Part shown: positions 17,184 through 25,886 of the stretch, piece after piece
Layout: each line of letters starts with the position of its first letter
How positions within the stretch are numbered: the stretch's first letter is position 1
Assembly: GCF_001424225.1 (NCBI RefSeq)
Contig: NZ_LMOR01000004.1
Span: 894,485 to 958,484, forward strand
DNA length: 64,000 nt
Direction: 5' to 3'
DNA from: Microbacterium sp. Leaf151
GTDB lineage: Bacteria; Actinomycetota; Actinomycetes; Actinomycetales; Microbacteriaceae
Notes under the pieces: generated by a model
Seen by the model: the letters and a program-made list of their open reading frames with translations, nothing else
Told to the model about the DNA's origin: nothing
Databases searched by the model: none
Translations under genes and position numbers: made by a program

Positions 17184-17244
17184 CCCGTCGACCCGCCGTC
17201 TTCTCGGCCGCCCTCCGCTGACGCGGACGGGTCCGGTGTCCGCG
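17171..17244 (+). promoter_or_regulatory. Candidate attenuator with mutually exclusive hairpins
   Basis: GCGGAC (17223-17228) can pair with GTCCGC inside the leader frame (17171-17176) or with GTCCGC downstream (17239-17244). GACCCGTC at the leader stop (17182-17189) can pair with GACGGGTC (17226-17233), which overlaps the first pairing. A ribosome stalled near the end of the leader would mask the upstream arms and favour the downstream pairing. There is no T-run, so any control may act on translation. This is inference from pairing by eye. Confidence 0.4.
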
Positions 17245-17268
17245 CATCCTGCGTCCCCGGAGTTCGTC

Positions 17269-18867
17269 GTGTCATCCCTTTCCCCGTCTCTCGTCCTCGA
17301 CCGTGTCCGCCTCGTGTGGCCCGACGGCACCGTCGCCCTCGACGATGTGTCCGGCGCCTTCGGCCCCGGTCGCACCGGTCTCGTCGGCCGTAACGGCACC
17401 GGAAAGTCCACGCTGCTGCGGGTCGCGGCGGGGTACCTCCGTCCCACTTCGGGCACGGTCACCGCGTCCGGCCAGGTCGCGATGCTGCCGCAGCGGCTCG
17501 CCGCTGACCCGTACCGCCCCGTCGTCTCGCTCCTGGGCGTCGAGAGGGCCCTCGGCGCCGTGCGCGCCATCGAATCGGGCGACGTCGACCCTCGTCACTT
17601 CGACGCGGTCGGCGACGATTGGGGCGTCGAAGCCCGCGCTCACGCGTTGCTCGCCGAGGCGGGCCTCCCTCCCGGGTTCCTCGACCGTACGGTCGGCGAG
17701 CTCTCGGGAGGCGAGGCCGTGCTCGTGGCGCTTCTCGGCATCCGAGAAGCCGGAGCGGCGGTCACCCTGCTCGACGAGCCGACGAACGACCTCGATCGAG
17801 ACGCCCGCGCCCGCGTCACCGACCTTCTGCGTCGATGGTCCGGCGCCGTGGTCGTGGTGAGCCATGACGTGCAGCTTCTCGAGCAGATGGATGCCACGGC
17901 CGAGCTGTACGGCCACACCCTGAGCGTGGTCGGCGGCCCGTACAGCGCGTGGCGCGCCCACCGCGATGGGGAGCAGGATGCCGCGCTGCGCGTCGAGCGC
18001 GACGCGACGCAGGCGCTCCGACGCGAGCGCCGGGATCGCATCGAGGCGCAGGACAAGCTCGCCACCCGTTCGCGCACGGCCCGCACGGCGCAGGCCGAGA
18101 AGCGAGTGCCCGGCATCGCCGCGGGCCTCCGCGCGAGCGCGGCACAGGTGAGCGCCGGGCGCCTGCGCACCGAGATGCGCGGGAAGGAGGATGCCGCTCG
18201 GGCGGCGCTCGCCATCGCCGCGGCGCGGGTGCGCGACGACGACGTGGTTCGCATCGACCTCCCCGATCCGCAGAACTCCCCCGGCCGCCGCATCTTCTCG
18301 ATCGGGGATGCGGACCGGGAGTGGATCGTGACCGGACGCGAGCGCGTGGCATTGGAGGGGCGCAACGGCAGCGGGAAGACGACGCTGCTCGAGCGGCTCG
18401 TGCACGGCGGTGGTGAGGACTCGGCATCCGTCCGCGCGATGGCGAGCGTGGAGCGCATCGGGTATCTGCCGCAGCGTCTGGACGGCCTCGACGACGGGGC
18501 ATCCGTGCTCGACGACGTCGCTGCAGCGGCGCCGACCGTGCCGGTGGCGCAGCTGCGCGACAGGCTCGCGCGGTTCCTCGTGAGGGGTGACGCCGTCAGC
18601 CGACGCGTGGGCACCCTCTCGGGCGGGGAACGATTCCGCGTGGCGCTGGCGCGGGTGCTGTTGGCGGATCCGCCGCCGCAGCTGCTCGTCCTCGACGAAC
18701 CGACGAACAACCTCGACCTCGACACCGTCGACCAGCTCGTCGCGGCGGTGCGGGCATACCGGGGAGCCGTTGTGGTGGTGAGCCACGACGACGCGTTCCT
18801 CGCGCGGCTCGACCTCGACCTCCGCCTCGAGCTCGCGGAGGGACGACTGCGGGAGAGCGGGCGGTGA
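17269..18867 (+). CDS. ABC-F family ribosome-associated ATPase
   Basis: The 532-aa protein has two ABC ATPase domains and no membrane segments: Walker A GRNGTGKS and EGRNGSGKT, signatures LSGGEAVLVALL and LSGGERFRVALA, and Walker B/D-loops LLDEPTNDLD and VLDEPTNNLD. The charged, Arg/Ala-rich linker between the domains is typical of ABC-F proteins, which bind the ribosomal E site and rescue translation or protect against antibiotics. GTG at 17269 has CCGGAG seven bases upstream; GTG at 17236 is possible but lies in the predicted leader structure. The leader peptide suggests antibiotic- or ribosome-stress-inducible expression. Confidence 0.9.
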   Translation: MSSLSPSLVLDRVRLVWPDGTVALDDVSGAFGPGRTGLVGRNGTGKSTLLRVAAGYLRPTSGTVTASGQVAMLPQRLAADPYRPVVSLLGVERALGAVRAIESGDVDPRHFDAVGDDWGVEARAHALLAEAGLPPGFLDRTVGELSGGEAVLVALLGIREAGAAVTLLDEPTNDLDRDARARVTDLLRRWSGAVVVVSHDVQLLEQMDATAELYGHTLSVVGGPYSAWRAHRDGEQDAALRVERDATQALRRERRDRIEAQDKLATRSRTARTAQAEKRVPGIAAGLRASAAQVSAGRLRTEMRGKEDAARAALAIAAARVRDDDVVRIDLPDPQNSPGRRIFSIGDADREWIVTGRERVALEGRNGSGKTTLLERLVHGGGEDSASVRAMASVERIGYLPQRLDGLDDGASVLDDVAAAAPTVPVAQLRDRLARFLVRGDAVSRRVGTLSGGERFRVALARVLLADPPPQLLVLDEPTNNLDLDTVDQLVAAVRAYRGAVVVVSHDDAFLARLDLDLRLELAEGRLRESGR

Positions 18868-18994
18868 CCTCAGCAGCCCCCGTCGCCCCCTCCGCCCACC
18901 GGAGGACCCGCGCTCCGCCGCCGGGGGGAGCCGTTCCGCGACCGGCGAACGTCAACCCCGACCCGATGTCGGAGGTCCGAGAGAGGATGTCGGC

Positions 18995-21900
18995 ATGGCC
19001 GACGTGTTGGAGAGATTCGGTCCTGCGACGCAGGACTGGTTCCGTGGCGCCTTCGCCGCTCCCACCAATGCGCAGAAGGGCGCGTGGGAGTCCGTGTCGT
19101 CAGGACGCAACGCTCTGGTCGTCGCGCCCACCGGCTCGGGCAAGACGCTCTCGGCGTTCCTCTTCGCGATCGACCGCATCTTCCGCGAGAAGTCGCCCGA
19201 GGTCGTCGACGCAGAGCCCGTCCGGCGTGCGAGGCGCTCGGCGCCGAAAGCACCGAAAGCAACTCCCACGAACACGCGCGTGCTCTACATCTCGCCGCTG
19301 AAGGCGCTCGGTGTCGACGTCGAACGCAACCTCCGCTCCCCCCTGGTCGGCATCGGTCAATCGGCTCGGCGCCTCGGCATCGAGGTACCTGGGGTGACGG
19401 TGGGCGTGCGCTCCGGCGACACGAGTTCGAGCGATCGGCGCAAGCTCGTCACCGCTCCGCCCGACATCCTCATCACGACGCCCGAGTCGCTCTACCTCAT
19501 GCTGACCAGCCAGGCAGCCGAGACCCTCCGCGGCGTCCACACCGTCATCATCGACGAGGTGCACGCGGTCGCCGCGACCAAGCGGGGCGCCCACCTGGCG
19601 GTGAGCCTCGAGCGGCTCGACGCCCTGCTCGACAAGCCCGCGCAGCGCATCGGCCTCTCGGCGACCGTGCGACCCATCGACGAGGTGGCGCGCTTCCTGG
19701 GTGGCGCGCAGCCCGTCGACATCGTGGCCCCCAAAGCGACGAAGGCCTTCGACCTCTCGGTCGTCGTGCCGATCGAGGACATGCTGAACCCGCCCCCGCC
19801 GCCGGGCTCCCCCGCGCCCGACGAAGCGGCCGATGGCGAATGGTTCTCGGAACGTCCGGAAAGCACCGAGATGGCCGGCTCCGTCTGGCCGCACGTCGAA
19901 GAGGCGATCGTCGACCGGATCCTCCAGCGACGCTCCACGATCGTGTTCTCCAACTCGCGCCGTCTCGCCGAGCGTCTCACCGGGCGGTTGAACGAGATCT
20001 ACGCCGAGCGGCAGGGCATCGACGTGCCCGAACCCACGGTCCCGGCTGCCACCATGGCGCAGGCGGGTTCCACCGCGGGCGTCCCCGCGATCCTGGCGAA
20101 GGCCCACCACGGATCGGTGTCGAAAGAGCAGCGCGCCCAGGTCGAAGACGAGCTCAAATCGGGGGTCCTGCGCTGCGTCGTGGCGACGAGCAGCCTCGAG
20201 CTCGGCATCGACATGGGCTCGGTCGACCTCGTCATCCAGGTCGAGGCGCCGCCGAGCGCCGCATCCGGGCTCCAGCGCGTCGGCCGCGCCGGCCACCAGG
20301 TCGGAGAGGTGAGCCGTGCGGCCCTCTTCCCCAAGCACCGCAGCGACGTGCTGCACACCGCCGTCGTCACCGAGCGCATGCTCGCGGGGCGTATCGAGGC
20401 CATCTCGGTGCCGCAGAACCCGCTCGACATCCTCGCGCAGCAGACGGTGGCCGCGTCGGCCCTGGGTTCCATCGACGTCGAGGAGTGGTTCGAGACGGTC
20501 AAGCGCAGTGCGCCCTTCCGTTCGCTCCCCCGCTCGGCGTACGAGGCCACCCTCGACCTGCTCGCCGGGCGGTATCCCTCCGACGAGTTCGCCGAGCTGC
20601 GTCCCCGCCTCATATGGGACCGCGACGCGGGAACGCTCACCGGGCGCCCGGGCGCACAGCGCGTCGCCGTCACCAGCGGCGGCACCATCCCCGACCGCGG
20701 TCTCTTCGGGGTGTTCGTGGCGGGAGAATCGCAGAACGCGCGGGTCGGCGAGCTCGACGAAGAGATGGTCTACGAGTCGCGCGTCAACGACGTCTTCACG
20801 CTCGGCACGACCAGCTGGCGCATCGTCGAGATCACCCACGATCGGGTCAACGTGCTGCCCGCCTTCGGCCAACCCGGCAAGCTGCCCTTCTGGCACGGCG
20901 ACGGCATCGGGCGACCCGCCGAACTGGGCGAGGCCCTCGGTAAGTTCTCACGCGACGTCGCCGGCGCCGAACGGGCGAAGGCCGAGGAGCGCCTGCGCGA
21001 GTCCGGTCTCGACGATTACGCCATCACCAACCTGCTGTCATACCTCGCCGAACAGCGCGAGGCCACCGGCACGCTGCCGACCGACCGCAGTCTCACGGTC
21101 GAACGCAGCCGCGACGAGGTCGGCGACTGGCGCATCATCCTGCACTCGCCCTACGGCATGCAGGTGCACGCGCCGTGGGCGCTGGCGGTCAACGCACGCA
21201 TCCGTGAGCGCCTCGGCGTCGAGGGCGCCGCCGTCGCGAGCGACGACGGCATCATCGCCCGGGTTCCGGATGCCGCGGCCGAGCCGCCCGGGGCCGATCT
21301 CTTCGTGTTCGAACCCGAGGAGCTCGAGCAGATCGTCACCGACGAGGTCGGGGGCTCGGCGCTGTTCGCCTCCCGGTTCCGCGAGTGCGCCGCGCGGGCG
21401 CTGCTGCTGCCGCGGCTGAACCCCAACCGTCGCTCACCCCTCTGGCAGCAGCGCCAACGATCGGCCCAGCTGCTCGAGGTCGCCAAGCGCCATCCTGCCT
21501 TCCCGATCATCCTTGAAACGCTGCGCGAGGTGCTGCAAGACGTCTACGACCTCCCCGCGCTGCTGCGCGTGACGCGCCAGATCGGCGAGCGCCGCATCCG
21601 CCTCGTCGAGATCACGACGTCGCAGCCCTCGCCGTACGCCCGCGACCTGCTCTTCGGCTACGTCGGTGCGTTCATGTACGAGGGCGACTCCCCCCTCGCC
21701 GAGCGCCGGGCCGCGGCCCTCTCGGTCGATCCGGCGCTGCTCAGCGAACTGCTCGGCAAGGTCGAGATGCGGGAGCTCCTCGACCCCGAGGTCATCGCCC
21801 AGTTCGAACGCGAGGCCCAGCGCCTCGACCCCGACCGCCGCGCCCGAGGCGTGGAGGGCATAGCCGACCTGCTGCGCATCCTCGGTCCGCTCGATGCCAC

Positions 21901-23677
21901 CGAGGTCGCCGCGCGCCTCGACGCTGAATCCGACGCCCTCGACGAGGCGGAGCAGCACCTCGCCACCCTCGTCGACGACCGTCGCGCCATCCGCGTCACC
22001 TTTGGCGGCGTGCCGCGGGTCGCCGGGATCGAAGACGCCGGGCGTCTTCGCGACGCCCTCGGCGCGGCCCTGCCGGTCGGCATCCCGAACGCCTTCCTCG
22101 AACCCCTCGCCGACCCCCTCGGCGATCTCGTCGCGCGATTCGCCCGCACCCATGCTCCCTTCACGACCGACGCGGTGGCCGAGCGCCTGGGCGTCGGGAT
22201 CGCCGTCGCCCGCCTCACCCTGCAACGACTCGAGTCGCAGGGGCGTCTGGCGAGCGGCTTCTTCCTGCCGGAGGCGTCGGGGGGCAGCCGCGGCGACGAC
22301 ACCGAGTGGTGCGACGTCGAGGTGCTCCGGCGCCTGCGCATGCGCTCGCTCGCGGCGATCCGCGGCAGCGTCGAGCCGGTGCCCCCTGCCGCCTACGCGC
22401 GCTTCCTCCCGGTCTGGCAGCATCTCGGCCGCCCGCTCGAGGGCATCGACGGGGTGCTCGCGGTGATCGAGCAGCTCGCGGGCGTACCCATCCCGGCGAG
22501 CGCGTGGGAATCGCTCATCCTGCCGTCGCGCGTCACCGACTACTCCCCCGCCCTCCTCGACGAATTGACCGCGACGGGCGAGGTCGTCTGGTCGGGTCAC
22601 GGCACCCTGCCCGGCCGTGACGGGTGGATCGCGCTGCACCCGGCCGAAGCCGCGCCCTTCACGCTGCAAGATCCCTCCGACGCCGACGACCCCGCACCGG
22701 ACTCAGTGGAAGCGCGGTTGCTCACCGCGTTGGCCGGAGGAGGTGCCTACTTCGCCTCGCAGCTGAAGCAGCTGGCGGGCGCCGACAACGAGCAGTCGGT
22801 CAACGACGCCCTGTGGGCGCTGACCTGGGCAGGGCGGGTCACGAACGACACGTTCGCGCCCGTGCGCACGCTTCTCAGCGGTGGCGGACAATCGCATCGC
22901 GTGGCCCGCCGCGCCCCCCGCGCCCGCATGTATCGGGGCGCGACGATGCCGCGCGCGACGTCGGCTCCCCGCCCGCCCACCCTGGGCGGCCGCTGGTCGC
23001 TCCTCCCCGAGCGCGAACCGGATGCCGCGGCCCGGGCGACGGCGACGGCGAGCCTTCTGCTCGACCGGTACGGCGTCGTCACCCGCGGCGCCGTGCAGTC
23101 CGAGGGCGTGCCGGGCGGCTTCGCGCAGGTGTACCGCATCCTCGCCGGGTTCGAAGAGGCGGGGCACTGTCGTCGCGGCTACGTCATCGAGAAGCTCGGT
23201 GCGGCGCAGTTCGCCGCCTCCGCCACCGTCGACCGACTCCGCGAGTTCGCCGCCGTGGCCGATCCCCCTCCCCTGCGAACGGTCACCCTCGCCGCGACCG
23301 ATCCCGCGAACCCGTACGGTGCCGCCCTCGGGTGGCCCGCCATCGAGGGCGTCACCCACCGTCCGGGCCGCAAGGCCGGCGGGCTGGTGGTGCTGGTCGA
23401 CGGCGAGCTGACGCTGTACCTGGAACGCGGGGGCCGCAGCGCCCTCGCCTTCACCGACGCCGACGCCCCCCTGCTCGCCGCCGCGCGCCACCTCGCCGAG
23501 ACGGCGAAGAAGCGACGCCTCGAGACGCTCACCGTCGAGCAGGTCAACGGAGAGTTCGTCTACGGCACCGCGGTCGGCCGTGCGCTCCGCGAGGCCGGGT
23601 TCGTCGAATCGCCCAAGGGCCTGACGCTGCGCAAACTCACCGCCGGCGACACCCTGCGGGAGGCCGCGCGTGCGTGA
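18995..23677 (+). CDS. lhr: Lhr-like ATP-dependent superfamily 2 helicase
   Basis: The 1560-aa enzyme has the Lhr core in its first ~900 residues: Q-motif region, Walker A VVAPTGSGKT, DEVHA (motif II), ISPLKAL (Ia), SATVRP (III) and the C-lobe helicase motif QRVGRAGHQ (VI), followed by a winged helix and an Lhr-specific body; the length matches full-length actinobacterial Lhr. Lhr is a 3'-5' translocase that unwinds RNA:DNA hybrids and is tied to DNA repair. It is followed by a Nei2-type glycosylase gene, an arrangement I recall from mycobacteria. GAGAGG before the ATG is a good ribosome binding site. Confidence 0.95.
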   Translation: MADVLERFGPATQDWFRGAFAAPTNAQKGAWESVSSGRNALVVAPTGSGKTLSAFLFAIDRIFREKSPEVVDAEPVRRARRSAPKAPKATPTNTRVLYISPLKALGVDVERNLRSPLVGIGQSARRLGIEVPGVTVGVRSGDTSSSDRRKLVTAPPDILITTPESLYLMLTSQAAETLRGVHTVIIDEVHAVAATKRGAHLAVSLERLDALLDKPAQRIGLSATVRPIDEVARFLGGAQPVDIVAPKATKAFDLSVVVPIEDMLNPPPPPGSPAPDEAADGEWFSERPESTEMAGSVWPHVEEAIVDRILQRRSTIVFSNSRRLAERLTGRLNEIYAERQGIDVPEPTVPAATMAQAGSTAGVPAILAKAHHGSVSKEQRAQVEDELKSGVLRCVVATSSLELGIDMGSVDLVIQVEAPPSAASGLQRVGRAGHQVGEVSRAALFPKHRSDVLHTAVVTERMLAGRIEAISVPQNPLDILAQQTVAASALGSIDVEEWFETVKRSAPFRSLPRSAYEATLDLLAGRYPSDEFAELRPRLIWDRDAGTLTGRPGAQRVAVTSGGTIPDRGLFGVFVAGESQNARVGELDEEMVYESRVNDVFTLGTTSWRIVEITHDRVNVLPAFGQPGKLPFWHGDGIGRPAELGEALGKFSRDVAGAERAKAEERLRESGLDDYAITNLLSYLAEQREATGTLPTDRSLTVERSRDEVGDWRIILHSPYGMQVHAPWALAVNARIRERLGVEGAAVASDDGIIARVPDAAAEPPGADLFVFEPEELEQIVTDEVGGSALFASRFRECAARALLLPRLNPNRRSPLWQQRQRSAQLLEVAKRHPAFPIILETLREVLQDVYDLPALLRVTRQIGERRIRLVEITTSQPSPYARDLLFGYVGAFMYEGDSPLAERRAAALSVDPALLSELLGKVEMRELLDPEVIAQFEREAQRLDPDRRARGVEGIADLLRILGPLDATEVAARLDAESDALDEAEQHLATLVDDRRAIRVTFGGVPRVAGIEDAGRLRDALGAALPVGIPNAFLEPLADPLGDLVARFARTHAPFTTDAVAERLGVGIAVARLTLQRLESQGRLASGFFLPEASGGSRGDDTEWCDVEVLRRLRMRSLAAIRGSVEPVPPAAYARFLPVWQHLGRPLEGIDGVLAVIEQLAGVPIPASAWESLILPSRVTDYSPALLDELTATGEVVWSGHGTLPGRDGWIALHPAEAAPFTLQDPSDADDPAPDSVEARLLTALAGGGAYFASQLKQLAGADNEQSVNDALWALTWAGRVTNDTFAPVRTLLSGGGQSHRVARRAPRARMYRGATMPRATSAPRPPTLGGRWSLLPEREPDAAARATATASLLLDRYGVVTRGAVQSEGVPGGFAQVYRILAGFEEAGHCRRGYVIEKLGAAQFAASATVDRLREFAAVADPPPLRTVTLAATDPANPYGAALGWPAIEGVTHRPGRKAGGLVVLVDGELTLYLERGGRSALAFTDADAPLLAAARHLAETAKKRRLETLTVEQVNGEFVYGTAVGRALREAGFVESPKGLTLRKLTAGDTLREAARA

Positions 23678-23820
23678 CGCGATGTTCCGGAACAGCGAGA
23701 CGACGGCACCGGTCCCGGACGCTCCGCGGCAGGGAGGTGGACGCGCCGACGTCGCCGCCGCTCCGCGGCCGGCACACCGACGCGCCGACTTCCGGATCGC
23801 GCCGCGCCCGAAGGCCACGC

Positions 23821-24597
23821 ATGCCTGAGGGCGACACCGTCTATCGGGCCGCGGCGAAGCTGACCGCGGCCCTGGCGGGCAAGGTCGTCACCCGCTTCGA
23901 CATACGCGTCCCCGGCAGCGCCACCGCCGACCTGCGCGGCGAGACGGTGCACGAGGTCGCGGCGCGCGGCAAGCACCTGCTGCACCGGATCGGCGGCTAC
24001 ACGCTGCACTCGCACCTGAAGATGGAGGGGCGTTGGGACGTGTACCGCCCCGGCGAACGCTGGCGACGCCAAGCGTTCAAGGCCCGCGCGATCGTGGGCG
24101 TCGCGGGTTTCGACGCCGTCGGCTTCGACCTCGCCATGGTGGAGGTGCTGCGCACCGTCGATGAGCACACGGTGATCGGCCACCTCGGCCCCGATCTCCT
24201 CGCCGACGATTGGGATGAAGCCGAGGCCGTCCGCCGCGTGGCCGCCGACGAACGCGCCGCCCACGTGGCGCTCCTCGACCAGCGCAACGTCGCGGGCTTC
24301 GGCAACGTCTACGCGAACGAGCTGCTGTTCGTGCGCGGGATCGCGCCCACGACGCCCGCAACCGAGATCGATGTGCGGGCGACGATCGCCCTCGGCGAGC
24401 GCATGATCCGCGCCAACCTCCCGCGGCCTGAACGCACCTTCACCGGCGACACCCGCCCCGGGCGGCGCTTCTGGGTCTACGGCCGCGAAGGCGCACCGTG
24501 CCGTCGCTGCGGCACGCCGATCCGCGCGACGAGCCTGGGGGCGTCGGCGACGAGCGAGCGCAACGTCTACTGGTGCCCCACCTGCCAGCCCGGTTGA
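23821..24597 (+). CDS. nei: Endonuclease VIII-like DNA glycosylase (Nei2/Fpg family)
   Basis: The 258-aa enzyme begins with PEGDTV after Met, the N-terminal Pro and Glu used for Schiff-base catalysis by Fpg/Nei enzymes. RGKHLLH provides the conserved lysine region, NVAGFGNVYANELLF the helix-two-turn-helix, and the C-terminal zinc finger has CRRCG and CPTC. It excises oxidised bases and nicks abasic sites. The position just downstream of lhr supports a shared repair role. A 12-bp palindrome TGTTCCGGAACA lies at 23683-23694 in the 143-base gap between the two genes. Confidence 0.92.
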   Translation: MPEGDTVYRAAAKLTAALAGKVVTRFDIRVPGSATADLRGETVHEVAARGKHLLHRIGGYTLHSHLKMEGRWDVYRPGERWRRQAFKARAIVGVAGFDAVGFDLAMVEVLRTVDEHTVIGHLGPDLLADDWDEAEAVRRVAADERAAHVALLDQRNVAGFGNVYANELLFVRGIAPTTPATEIDVRATIALGERMIRANLPRPERTFTGDTRPGRRFWVYGREGAPCRRCGTPIRATSLGASATSERNVYWCPTCQPG

Positions 24598-24982
24598 GCG
24601 GCGCGACGCGCACGTCATGGGCGCGCCGATGGGGGAGTGCGCCAAGCCGGAGCGACGGCATCCCTTCGACCGGCCCCGCCTCGGCCGGCCCGGCCGCGCC
24701 CGCCCGGCCCGACGTCCCCGCATCGACGCCCGGCCCGGCCGCTCCGCCGGCCCGACGCCCCCGCATCGACGCGGTCGACTCCTCCAGGCCCGCGTGTCAA
24801 CCCGCCCGCGCCTTCACTCCCGACATGCGAGAACAAGGGGGACGACACCACAGCGGCAGGTCTCTCGACATCGAGAAAACCGATACCGGTAGGGGCGACG
24901 AAGAACCATTCGAGGGAATGAAGGGTACTTCCGACCAGTTGTCATACATGTCGGCAGACCCGATGACCGACCGGAGGGGATC
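24598..24982. repeat. 385-bp gene-free region with 43-bp tandem repeat and palindrome
   Basis: A 24-bp block GGCCCGACG-TCCCCGCATCGACGC at 24706-24729 recurs with one change at 24749-24772 (43-bp period), within C/G-rich sequence starting near 24680. Further on, TCTCGA-CA-TCGAGA (24863-24876) is a perfect 6-bp inverted repeat with a two-base gap that could be an operator for the hexapeptide gene. The last 100 bases are less GC-rich and contain GGAGGGG (24975-24981), the ribosome binding site. No gene is seen. Confidence 0.5.
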
Positions 24983-25390
24983 GTGGGAAAGAACTACATC
25001 GACATCGAGAACGACCATGGCGAGACGCTGCGTTACCGCAAGCACGTCAACGGTCGCGGTCTCGTCGCGCACGGCGCGAAAGTCCACCCGTCGGCGCTGG
25101 TCGAGAACGGCGCCTACGTCGAACCCGGCGTGCAGATCGCCGCGGGTGTTCGGGTCGGCCGTGGCGCCTGGATCGAATCCGACGCCGTGATCGGACCGGA
25201 GGCCCACATCGAACCGCACGCGCACATCTGCGCCGGCGCCGTCATCGGTGCGGGCGCCCACATCGGCGTCCGGACCCAGGTCGGCCACAACGCGCGCATC
25301 GCGGTCGGTTCGCTCATCGGCGACGACGAGATCATCAACGACGGCGAAGCGGTCGCCACCGACCAGCGGGGGCTGCGCCTGGCAGCCTGA
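24983..25390 (+). CDS. Hexapeptide-repeat (left-handed beta-helix) protein
   Basis: The 135-aa protein has about seven consecutive hexapeptide turns between residues 30 and 118 (such as VHPSAL, VENGAY, VEPGVQ, IGAGAH and IGVRTQ), the pattern of a left-handed parallel beta-helix as in acyltransferases and gamma-carbonic anhydrases. The His residues (AHIEPHAHI, GHNARI) could bind metal or form a catalytic site between trimer subunits. There is no N-terminal acceptor domain, so the enzyme class is uncertain. GTG at 24983 has a strong upstream GGAGGGG. A strong terminator follows at 25416. Confidence 0.75.
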   Translation: MGKNYIDIENDHGETLRYRKHVNGRGLVAHGAKVHPSALVENGAYVEPGVQIAAGVRVGRGAWIESDAVIGPEAHIEPHAHICAGAVIGAGAHIGVRTQVGHNARIAVGSLIGDDEIINDGEAVATDQRGLRLAA

Positions 25391-25415
25391 CGCCACTGGA
25401 CACGCGAAATCACGA

Positions 25416-25448
25416 CCCGCACGACTCTTCGGAGCGTGCGGGTTTGTT
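25416..25448. terminator. Rho-independent terminator
   Basis: CCCGCACG (25416-25423) pairs perfectly with CGTGCGGG (25435-25442), followed by TTTGTT. It lies 25 bases after the hexapeptide gene and just before the stop codon of the convergent DUF1304 gene, so it may serve both. Confidence 0.8.
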
Positions 25449-25462
25449 CGTACCCGGGGCGG

Positions 25463-25852
25463 TCAGGCGACGATCGTCAGCACCAGTCCGATGAGCGGAA
25501 ACGTCCCTTGGATGCTCGCGGGCCGCAAGTATTCACGCCCCGACGTGATCAGCACGAGGGCGGCGGCCACCATGGACCCGAGCGAGAAGATCAACAGCGT
25601 GCGCCCGGTGACGTCGCCCGTGCCCTGCACGATCCACAGCACGACGCCGACCGCGGCGCCGATCGCGAGGAACAGGTTGTAGAACCCCTGGTTGTAAGCC
25701 ATGGGCTTGGTGGCGTCGGCAGTCTGCTGGTCGGCGATGCCGAACACCCGCCACGTCGCAGGCTTCGTCCACCGCACGCTCTCGAGCACGAAGATGTAGA
25801 CGTGCAGCAGGGCCGCGAGCCCCGCGAAAACGAGCGCGAGAGTGCCGATCAT
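25463..25852 (-). CDS. DUF1304 family membrane protein
   Basis: The 129-aa protein has four hydrophobic spans and the DUF1304 hallmarks: LHVYIFVLESVRW near the N-terminus and NQGFYNLFLAIGA in the second span. Members are small integral membrane proteins of unknown role found in many bacteria. TAGCGT lies exactly six bases before the ATG, matching the leaderless pattern. It is divergent from the LysR-like gene with a 34-base gap, in which both genes have their own -10-like box. Confidence 0.85.
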   Translation of the reverse strand: MIGTLALVFAGLAALLHVYIFVLESVRWTKPATWRVFGIADQQTADATKPMAYNQGFYNLFLAIGAAVGVVLWIVQGTGDVTGRTLLIFSLGSMVAAALVLITSGREYLRPASIQGTFPLIGLVLTIVA

Positions 25853-25858
25853 GCCTCG

Positions 25859-25880
25859 ACGCTACCCCCGCGGCTAGCCT
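25859..25880. promoter_or_regulatory. Compact divergent leaderless promoter pair
   Basis: On the minus strand TAGCGT (25859-25864) is followed by six bases and the DUF1304 ATG. On the plus strand TAGCCT (25875-25880) is followed by six bases and the ATG at 25887. Two opposed promoters in 34 bases would overlap, so they may compete. Confidence 0.55.
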
Positions 25881-25886
25881 GGAACC

